Source: Terfezia claveryi
Lineage: Eukaryota; Ascomycota; Pezizomycetes; Pezizales; Pezizaceae
Direction of reading: 5' to 3'
NCBI GenBank assembly: GCA_015179025.1
Contig: WHUX01000055.1
Location: 248,001 to 312,000 of the forward strand
DNA: 64,000 nt
Shown: piece by piece, positions 55,936 through 64,000 of the stretch
Layout: the number at the start of each line of letters is the position of its first letter
How positions within the stretch are numbered: the stretch's first letter is position 1
Position numbers and translations under genes: made by a program
Notes under the pieces: generated by a model
Seen by the model: only the letters and a program-made list of their open reading frames with translations
What the model was told of the DNA's origin: nothing
Databases searched by the model: none

Positions 55936-58732
55936 TTATAATGTTAGTGATGTCGTATCACTGTTTGTATTATAAGATGTACCATCATTTACCCATGGCG
56001 CAAGTTTGGAAATGTATTTCCGTTTTGCAGTCAACCACATCCTTTTTAAGGTCAACTGCTTGGGACTCGGGTACTGTGTTTGTAGCCGGTCTTTAATAGA
56101 CTGTCGATAGGTGTTAATATTGACTGTGGCACCGATTTTGCCATCTCTGCACAACTTTAGACATTCCACAGGATTGGCTAAGAAGTTCTCCACATTAAAT
56201 AACATGATAACACCACAATCTTTATCATTAACTTGTCTGATAGTCTTTGAAATATTAGCAGTTTCCAAGGCTTTCCACGTTAGAGAGGACTATCTCAACA
56301 AATTTACTACTTGATAGTTCGGCTGAAGGCATACAATTCTATAACACTGTAACTGTACTCTTCAGGTGGGACGTTGTGATGGAGCTTTGAATGGGGTCTA
56401 ACACAAAAATCTCTGGTACGCCATGATTCCAGTGTAGCACTGCAAGATGCCAATGATTAGGCGTATGTATAGGAATTATACAAAAAGAGAATTTTGTCCA
56501 ATCAAGTTCAAATTCTCCTCATTTGAGAGCACGATAGTCGGTCGTGAAGAAGATCTTGGCTGACATGTGTGGAACCGGGGCGCCTTGGTCGTCCAATATT
56601 TCCCCAGGGCAATGCGTGTCTAACCACCGAAGGTATGCATTTATAACCTCGTCGTTGAGTTCTGACAATGGGTTCAAACGGTCATAGTCTTTAGCGGACA
56701 AGTCTCCCCTATAAACACCCCCCTTGGTGGGCTTTGATTTGTCAACATCAATAATCCCCCTCTCATCCAGATATAAAAAACCCTGTCCCAAACCCTCATT
56801 ATCCTCCTCATCATCCTCTTGTTCTCCCAAACCCTTCTCTTGCCGTTCTACCGTTTCCTGCTCATTTCCCGGCTGGTGATCTGCCATCTCCGAATCATCA
56901 TCCACCTCATCCTCCTGTTCTCCCAAACCCTTCTCTTGCCGTTCCACCGTTTCCTGCTCTTCCACCGTTTCCTGCTCTTCCACCGTTTCCTGCTCTTCCA
57001 CCGTTTCCTGCTCTTCCACCGTTTCCTGCTCTTCCACCCGTTGCAAAAAATCCTGGTTGTCATTTCCCGGCTGGTGATCTGCCATCTCCGAATCATCATC
57101 CTCCTCTTCTACCCGCGGCTCATTTCCCGGCTCGTCCATCTCGGAATCATCGTCCGCAACAATCTCATTATCCCCGAAAAAGAGATTGAATGTTGCAATA
57201 GATGCAAATAGCTTGGTAATGCCGGCCTCAGGTTGTTTGGGGTAGGTGAGCTTAATATCAAGTGGAGCGGGAAGAGTTGAGCCCCAACGCTCTGTGATTG
57301 GGACATTTATGTCCGCATTGTACAAGTCTAAGTGAAGTTGGCATTGTGGTCCATTCAGATTCTCCAGCACATTGGCAATTGTCATGATTGCCTCTTCATC
57401 GTCACAATATACAATACCCTTAATCCTGCATTGGTCACGCAAGAAGTCCATTGCAGCTAAGCGATTAGGGTCCTTAGCAGTGACACTGGTAACGATAGAG
57501 GTTTGGATGCCAACTTGTTGGGCCATCTTCACAAGGCGGTACCAGTCAAGTCCTTCAGGTATGCACCCTTGCCCTTTTTTCGGGAGAGGAATTAGGGGCA
57601 TGGATAAAAGCAACCGCCATATCTTGCGGTATGCATCATCGAACTACTCCAAATCAGTATTGGTAGGTCATAAGGAAAGAAAACATACGTTATTCCCCCG
57701 GTAATGGTGATTCAGAGGGTCACTCAATGGTTGACCACGCTTCCTGAACTCTTTTCTAACCAATTCTTGTAAAATACGAACCCGTCCACCAAGAACCCTA
57801 AAAACGTTTTAGAAAGGAAGTTGTAGTAATGGTGGGACACTCACACGAGATTACGACACATGGCGCTAATAGTGGGTATTATAGCAACACGTGAGTTGAA
57901 AAGGATGTCCTTAGCTAAAGCCCGAGTTTGAGGGCCAAGTTTGGAAAACAATGACCCTGAATCATAATGTCGCTCAAGAATCTCTCGATCTTTAAATACC
58001 GCTGGGCACATGAGATCGAAAGCCTGAACCGTACTCACATCAGCAGAGTCAGGAGGGAAAGCGCTCCAAAAGTAGTATATTGAGTCAAGGAAATTCATTA
58101 GCTGGGGTTTGAGTTGGAGGGAAGACGCATTGCCAAAGGAGCCAATGTTGACACCGTCATCCCAAAGACCTTAAAAGTCGACAAGTCTTTTGAATTTTCC
58201 CCACAGATCAACATCACTTTTTAAAGTCTTGATGAGGTTTTGTTTGTTGGATGTTAATTTGGCCATCCACCGATCAAATATTAGAATATGGCAAAATATC
58301 TGACCATCGTTATATGTTGTTTCGTTTGTAATACCTATTTTTCATTAGCATGGTAAAGAAAATGACGATTAGGAACATACCTTCAATCAGAATTTCTTTC
58401 TCATGGTCAGTCAAATTAGTATAAATATCTACCGGCCACCATTGGTCCCTAAGAGGAACCAGACTTCGAACTGCTTCGACATGATGTTGCCCATGAAGGC
58501 ATGGTAGGATGAAATTGAATTCCCCGTGAGTAACATAGTCGGAGTGAGCCTCTCGCAATGCAGTCAATTCATCGGCAGGAATTAGAGCTGGGATAGGGTA
58601 TGCTTCCCGAACAAGACCATCTTCGAGTAAATTTTTTGTAAGCTAATCTCGGAGCTTCAGATTAAGAGGGCACCCAAAAGGAAACCTGAGTGCACTAATT
58701 GGGACGTTACAAGTAAAATCTGGTATGGGCAT
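55936..58732 (-). pseudogene. second DUF3723-like/Ulp1 fusion, decayed
   Basis: From the ATG at 58732 (MPIPDFTCNVPISALRFPFG) the same architecture as the 49.5-kb gene is seen on minus. CLHGQHHVEAVRSLV and WWPVDIYTNLTDHEKEILIE form the DUF3723-like start. An intron follows near 58310-58383 (GTATGT...AATAG), then TYNDGQIFCHILI. NFLDSIYYFWSAFPPDSADV and a further intron near 57796-57848 (GTGAGT...TTTTTAG) lead to VLGGRVRILQELVRKEF. Then come acidic EEQETV repeats, LNDEVINAYLRWLDTHCP, IIPIHTPNHWHLAVLHW (His), IFVLDPIQS (Asp) and VNDKDCGVIMLFN (Cys). In-frame stops interrupt it at 58643-58645, in the DF-stop-GLWDDG segment near 58170, and just after DYRALK near 56518. At two of these the plus copy has Arg nearby, consistent with C-to-T changes such as RIP, though I cannot prove that. 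The second residue set GQHH differs from GQHR. Confidence 0.6.
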
Positions 58733-59631
58733 TGTAAAGGCTCGTAAGGTTAAAGTTGACAGAGGACAAAGGGGTTTAGGAAGGGGTATTTATAACTTTC
58801 GTGTACACGTAACGGGTGGGTTCACGATTCGTGAAGGCATCCCTGTACCAAAAATTGTTGAGATTACCCAAACCCAACAATTACTGTAGGTATGTACCTA
58901 CCTAGCTGTTACCCCTATCCGAACCCATTCACATGTGACATTGACTTGTTACTTCACCCGGTTTGTGAATTTGCTTCACGATTCGTGAAGACTTACGTAC
59001 CGTAGGTAGGTACGGTAGGTACGGTAGTCATTCGGTACCTAATCCCTGTCCAAACTGTACCAAAAATTGTTGAGAACATATACTCGGTTAATTTACCCAA
59101 ACCCAACTACCCTGTCCGAACCCATTCACATGTGACATTGACTTGTTACTTCACCCCGGTTAATATTACTCTTTTGCGAATTTCACAAATTGTTCAACCT
59201 GACTATAAAAATCCTGGAAGATGTACTTGCTGGTAAGCTCATGTACTGTCTTTGCAAGGCCTCTATGTCCAGTGGTGACATGTGCTTGTTGGATAAGAGC
59301 TTCAGAGGCAGGGTTACCTTTTACTTCACGATTCGTGAAGACTTACGTTAGGTGGTAGGTAGTGGTACCGGTACCTAATCCCTGTCCAACCTGTACCAAA
59401 AATTATATACTCGGTTAATTTACCCAAACCCAACTACCCTGTCCGAACCCATTCACATGTGCCTAAATTACTTCACCCCGGTTAATATTACCTTTTTCCT
59501 ATTTGCTTCACGATTTGTGAATACACCACTATCCCTGTCCCTTTGTAAGTATAAATCATGGTCAACAGACCAACATACCAACATACTCAGACATCAACTG
59601 AGAACACAAAGTAACACGACTCTGACAAGAA
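58733..59631. promoter_or_regulatory. divergent promoter region with four palindromes and three long repeats
   Basis: It lies between the start of the decayed DUF3723-like copy (minus) and the 733-aa ParB-like gene (plus). Palindromes: TTCACGATTCGTGAAG at 58821, CTTCACGATTCGTGAAG at 58974 and 59324, and a one-mismatch copy (CTTCACGATTTGTGAAT) at 59507. They alternate with three copies of a segment containing CCTGTCCRAACCCATTCACA and ACTTCACCCCGGTTAATATT. No gene fits in between. Confidence 0.7.
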
Positions 59632-61994
59632 ATGGAAAATAAAGAGCTCTTACGCTTTAAACTCTGCCCGGCAGTTAAAGTTCACTTTGGCGATGTTAGC
59701 TTCGAATGGACTACAGGTAATTCACCTCGTCGTTTAGTGGTAAAAGCTGACATGATTTCCCTCAGGTTCCAAGAATCGTGAACTCGATGAGGACCATGTG
59801 CAATCTTTAAAAATTCGATTTCAGTCGTCTAGTCTTGACCGAAGATCACCCAATAATTACTGCCAGGTTTTGGCAAGCAAAAAATCTATCCAAAAATGGC
59901 TCAGCATGAATCAAAAATCCAAGCTCATGGAAGGGGATAGAATGGACGATTTCTATCATATTACTGGGGAGAAGTTTGAAGTTCAAGCAGGGCAGCATCG
60001 TTTCAATGCCCTTGTTAAGTATATGACAGAGGTTCTTCAAGCTAAAGGCTTACACGGGGATAGTCTCGCCAGCGAACTGAAGAATAAATGCTGGTGGTAT
60101 GCAGAAGTCTTCGATAGTCAAGCAAACCAGGACCCTAAAGCACATCTAGAACTGGAGGCAATCCGTCTCAACCCAGAAGCCGACAGAAAGCCCGACTGTG
60201 ATGGGGATATATGGATGAAATGGGTATATGTGGATCGCTGGTTTAACGGGCTGCCTGACGAGGACCGTAAGGCGCTTCAACCGAAGTGCCAGGCATTAAA
60301 GGACAGTGCTACAGCAAAGGTTCGTACCATGATCTTGTGAGATGACTGATGTCTAACTGCTTAAGTCAAAAATGAGTTTGGTGTACAAGTCACCCTTCTG
60401 CGAACAGATCACAGAGTTGTTGAAGTATCCCTACTTCAAGCATAGTTTCAAACCCTCAGAATATGGAGGGGGCTGCATTGCACCGTCGGATTGTTTTTGT
60501 GAGTAGTTTATTTCCAATCGCGCATTTTATGTATATGCTAACATTGGGTAGTACTGGAAGGAAGTCCTGGAAAAGCAAATTGGGTTCCTTCAAGGAATTA
60601 CGTGTACACAGCCACAACATCTAACGAAGAAGTCATGGGAATCCCTCATAATACTTCAAGACCCTAATGAACGGGATGCTGCTAGTGCGTTTTACCCCAA
60701 TGGAATACAGAATCCGGACCTCTTCCCCGATATGTCAGACGGTCAGTATAGAATGGCCTATGACGCCATCACAACCACCTTCAAGGAAACACCGCTATGG
60801 TCATGGCGGGACCTTGGCACTAAGGTTAGAAGCAAAGCGACGATATACAACTTGGTTGTTGTCCATTTTTGTCGCTGGATAAACCCGATTTGGATGAATG
60901 AATCTCGACAGGCCACAATTAAAGTTTCGGCAGAAGACTTATGGCGTGCTCAGCTGAGTAAGACCGACTTAGAGGAACTCCAAAACGAGTTCATCCAGTG
61001 TGTACAGGAAAATATCTGCGACTTTTCCAGCGAGCTAACCGAACCAAAGACTATCACACAAGACAATTATAAAGAGCGCTTCATGAGAGAGGGGTGGAGG
61101 AAACTGGCCATACTTACATTGAAGTGGTACCCGGCTGCTGGCAATAGTCAATATTTTGTGGGGGTTGATTTGAGCCAGGAAGTTCGTAAACACAATGAAC
61201 TTCCAGAAGTTTCAATTCAGGTTGCCCGTGCTTACAAGAAAGCAACCCGGAAGCTCGCGCCACAGCTACAAGATTCGGAAATGGAATCATTCCGGACGGC
61301 GGTGCAGGCTTTGGTGGAGTCCCATTTGTTGGCTCGGTTGACCCGATGGCTGAAAACCTCGCAGAAGAACAAACGAAGATTTCCAGTAGGAGCAGACACC
61401 TTTACGGCCGCGAGGCAACGAGTGAACGCAACGCTAGCGGGTTTGAACCATTCCGCCGCCGCTGCCTGTGCAGTCGGACCTGGGCCTGTCTCCGATGGTC
61501 ACTCCACCCCTAAGCGAACACGCGAGGATGAGTCTGACTCAACTCCTACTCCCCCAAAGAAGCCCTGTGCAGTCGGACCTGGGCCTGTCTCCGATGGTCA
61601 CTCCACCCCTAAGCGAACACGCGAGGATGAGTCTGACTCAACTCCTACTCCCCCAAAGAAGCGGATATGCCTGCCAGAGACGATGCAGGCAGGACAAGCA
61701 AAGGAGACGGCTAGACAAGAGGCGGAGGCGGAGGTGGAACGGGCAAAGCAACAAGCGGAGGCTGCGGTGGAGCGGGCAAGGCTGGATGTGGAGGCGGAGG
61801 TGGAGAGGTCAAAGCAACAAGCGGGGGCGGAGACTAAAGTGAGGGCGGTGGAGCGGGCAAGGCGAGAGGCACAGGAGGCGGAGAGGGCGATGGAAGCAGC
61901 GGAAGCAGAGGCGGAGTCTCCTTTGCCTTTTTTATCATGTTCCCCCACTCCCCCAAAAAGGGTTTTGCATTCTACGACTCGTATCACTAAGTAG
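59632..61994 (+). CDS. ParB-like (GQHR) protein with charged C-terminal coiled coil, 733 aa
   Basis: Model: exons 59632-59716, 59766-60319, 60366-60498, 60565-61994. Introns of 49, 46 and 66 bp (GTAATT...CTCAG, GTTCGT...TTAAG, GTGAGT...GGAAG) all keep the frame. The N-terminus reads MENKELLRFKLCPAVKVHFG. EVQAGQHRFNALVKYM (about 100-115) resembles the GxxR motif of ParB/Srx-fold proteins, with EDHVQSLKIRFQ before it, as in the nucleotide-binding part of that fold. The middle is helical and unrecognised (SDGQYRMAYDAITTTF, WRDLGTKVRSKATIYNLVVV). Near residue 545 a 32-residue segment starting CAVGPGPVSDGHSTPKRTRE is exactly duplicated (96 bp). Its KRTRE/PPKKRI parts look like nuclear signals. The last 110 residues are an Ala/Glu/Arg coiled coil (VERAKQQAEAAVERARLDVE). 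It is intact, unlike its divergent neighbour. I infer a nuclear DNA- or nucleotide-binding role, not proven. Confidence 0.6.
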
Positions 61995-62178
61995 CTGTAC
62001 TTTTTGTTCTTTTTATTCTGGTTGGATTGTTGGTGAAGGGAAGTTGGTGAGGTAATGAGATGAGATGGATAATATGTTTAGGAACGGATATGTTCGGCTG
62101 CGATTTTATACTTGGTATTCTGGATTTGAATTGGCTTGGGAAATATGAAATATTCCGGTTAATAAACCCCGTACTCCT

Positions 62179-63370
62179 CTACAATGCCGCCGCCCTCCTC
62201 TTCTTCACCCCCGCGCCCCCCTGCACAGGCATCCTAATCTCCTGTAGCAACTCCCTAGGCAAGTACTTCTCCGCGAGCGAGAACATCGTGTTTCGGGGGT
62301 TCAGTATCCGCTGCCTGCTCATTTCCAACAATATTATCAATAAAATAATGCCATTTTTGTCGGGAGTTTAACTTAGTATATAGTACGTACCTCTTCATCA
62401 ACAACTCTACATCCCTCTCTCCTACTGTCTTTCTCCCTGCATGCTCTGCATACTCTCCTAGCCACACACATGTATTCTCGAAGAATATATCGCTGGCCTT
62501 TATGATCTGCGCGAGTGTCTCATTACTTATCCCCTTGCCGGCAGAGCCAGCGAAGTTTGTGGCAAGTTTTTTGATTAGCAGGCAGGGGAGGGATGGGATG
62601 GGGAGGTTGTGGCGGGAGAGTTTGAGAGTTAACCAGCGGGGGTGGGTGGATGATTGTTCTGCGTCGTCGTTGTTGGGGAGGAGGGTATAGACAGGGTGTG
62701 CCTGGTTGGGGAAGCCCGGATTGTCGAGCTGTTCATCTTCACCATTGTCCTCATCCCCATTCTCTTCCCCGTCCTCATCCGGAAGCCGATTCAAGTCCCT
62801 CGTGCTATGGTAATGATTATTAACAGACATGGAACTATCCCCCATGTGACGAAGTAGAGATTCGTCCCTCGCGCCGATCTCGTCTAAATCCGCAAAACTA
62901 TCTGAGAGGCGGAGGGGGAGTTCGATTGAGGCGAGGGAGTCGTCAAGTGTACTATTAGTAGCGGATAGTCCAGGCATAGACCTGAATTCCCTATTGCCCC
63001 TCAACCTTCATCCCCTTTGCGGTGGTGGAGGGGGGGGATCATCATCACCACCTTCTTCGTCATCTAACCCTTCCAGATCGCAGTTGAGCACTACACTCTC
63101 CCTCCTCGCACTGCCCGGAGTTTTTACCAGGATCGCCCGGGAGGTGGGCTTCAGGGTGGCGTCAAGGTAGTATGGGCGGGACTTTGGGGCGAGGTGGAAG
63201 CTGAGTTGTTTGAGGATGTCGATGGGCGAGTCACGTGCGTGCGCGCCTTGAAGATGCCAGCGGGCAGAATTGCGCCGCCCGGAGGTGAGTGCGTGTTTTG
63301 TTTCCCAGGCGCGAATGACGTGTGTTCGGGACCTAGGATGGGTGGGAGTGTGTCCGTTGTGAATTGGCAC
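62179..63370 (-). CDS. CENP-T-like kinetochore histone-fold protein
   Basis: CENP-T links centromeric DNA to the outer kinetochore (fungal Cnn1 family). The C-terminal histone fold is clear: PIPSLPCLLIKKLATNFAGS, ISNETLAQIIKASDIFFENT, EYAEHAGRKTVGERDVELLM, then, after an intron at 62315-62390 (GTACGT...GAGCAG), KRQRILNPRNTMFSLAEKYL with PRELLQEIRMP and a basic end. The stop is at 62179. Upstream, an acidic region (DEDGEENGDEDNGEDEQLDN) and SLASIELPLRLS lie in the same frame as an N-terminal part with RDSPIDILKQLSFHLAPKSR and an acidic EEGGDDDPPPPPP. A TGA at 63008-63010 separates the two parts. I found no 3n intron that removes it, so it may be a sequencing slip near the adjacent C8 run plus a compensating change, or a true break. 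The true start is upstream of 63.3 kb and not fixed. Confidence 0.75.
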
Positions 63371-63906
63371 CTGCTGTGGATGTTAGAATAGCTTGTACAG
63401 GATTACTAGTGCTTACCGGCGCGTCCTTTATTTTTCCACCAAGCATCATGCTCATTTTTTTCCCGGGAACTTTCTGTGCTTTGGAGATTTCGGCTCTCCA
63501 CTGATCGATCGTCGAATGATAAGCTAACCCATGACAAAAGAGGCAAAAATTTTAGTGTATCAACATCGACCAATGAGACACCTCATTAAAGTCACGCATG
63601 TTAAGTCCATCTTAAAAATCAGGCGACAACTCATTCCAGCCAAAGAAATTAACCAAAGTTGTGAACAATGTCCATCCCGAATCGTGAAGGATCTCTAATG
63701 TGAGTCTGTTATAGATAGTTGAATATTTTCTTGTCGTTTAACATAATTGACAGGGTATAATTGACAGGGTTTTTTTTAGTATTTAAAGAAGGCTCCTCTG
63801 TCGTCGTCCTCTGAAATTTTTTCTTCCATAGGACACTTACTTCGCACATCGTACCACACATAATTCCTACCTTCTTTACCAATCTTCTAACGGTTTACAC
63901 TATAAA
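63371..63906. other. intergenic region, likely promoter of the gene at 63907
   Basis: It contains GAGACACCTCATT (like 26 kb) and CCCGAATCGTGAAGGATCTC at 63675, which matches the extended palindrome repeat at 30285-30305. A TATAAA-like word lies just before the next ATG. The distal part may include 5' CENP-T sequence. Confidence 0.5.
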
Positions 63907-64000
63907 ATGCCAGTTACCCGTCAACATGAACGTCAAACCAAATCACGCAGTCCGTACTCTACAAATTCAACCTCTGTTGTTATTCCCCCAAAAAAAGCCG
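63907..64000 (+). CDS. 5' end of an unidentified gene, cut by the window edge
   Basis: The ATG at 63907 follows a pyrimidine-rich leader and CACTATAAA. The first 31 codons (MPVTRQHERQTKSRSPYSTN and onward) are open and Ser/Thr/Arg-rich. There is too little to identify it. Confidence 0.4.
   Translation, partial: MPVTRQHERQTKSRSPYSTNSTSVVIPPKKA

Overview
This window looks like nuclear DNA of a filamentous ascomycete (Pezizomycotina). The signs are short introns of about 45-99 bp with fungal donor, branch-point (CTAAC or CTGAC) and acceptor signals, a SIN3 PAH1 fragment, a CENP-T-like kinetochore gene, a Zn(II)2Cys6 cluster, a DUF3435-type tyrosine recombinase, and long gene-poor, repeat-rich stretches. 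The genus cannot be told from sequence alone. All homology calls are from recognising motifs; no search was run.

Left half (1-23 kb): sparse. It holds a truncated SIN3 N-terminus with a PAH1 domain, a 121-bp satellite, a 181-aa orphan gene on the minus strand, a decayed HNH-endonuclease gene abutting a TA-flanked MITE, an intact 750-aa TPR protein gene, a LINE-like remnant, a 310-aa protein ending in a CaaX box (CALM), a foldback structure, and a tRNA-Pro(TGG).

Middle (23-48 kb): an accessory region. A roughly 2-3 kb unit (23.1-26.9 kb and 46.1-47.7 kb) is duplicated in the same orientation and brackets about 19 kb. Between the copies lie a spliceable 568-aa DUF3435 tyrosine recombinase (Starship 'captain' family) inside imperfect inverted repeats, a Zn2Cys6 regulator with a GC-AG intron and an early stop, a coiled-coil gene with a one-base break, a gene with a decaying coding minisatellite, a Myb/SANT-like gene, a ferric-reductase-like gene and a CMGC kinase flanked by repeats. 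Several perfect or near-perfect foldbacks lie here.

Right part (48-62 kb): a repeat-containing GPI-type surface glycoprotein is followed by three genes for proteins with a ParB-like GQHR/GQHH motif. Two of them are DUF3723-like domains fused to a Ulp1/C48 protease: one mostly intact on plus, one decayed on minus, arranged tail to tail around inverted satellites. The third, a 733-aa, 4-exon gene, is divergent from the decayed copy. Their shared 0.9-kb promoter region holds four copies of a palindrome, CTTCACGA-W-TCGTGAAG, that recurs elsewhere in the window. DUF3435, DUF3723 and ferric reductase genes are all recurrent in Starship giant transposons, so I infer Starship-derived or Starship-like DNA here, though no element boundaries are proven. 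The window closes with CENP-T on minus and the first codons of another gene at 63.9 kb.
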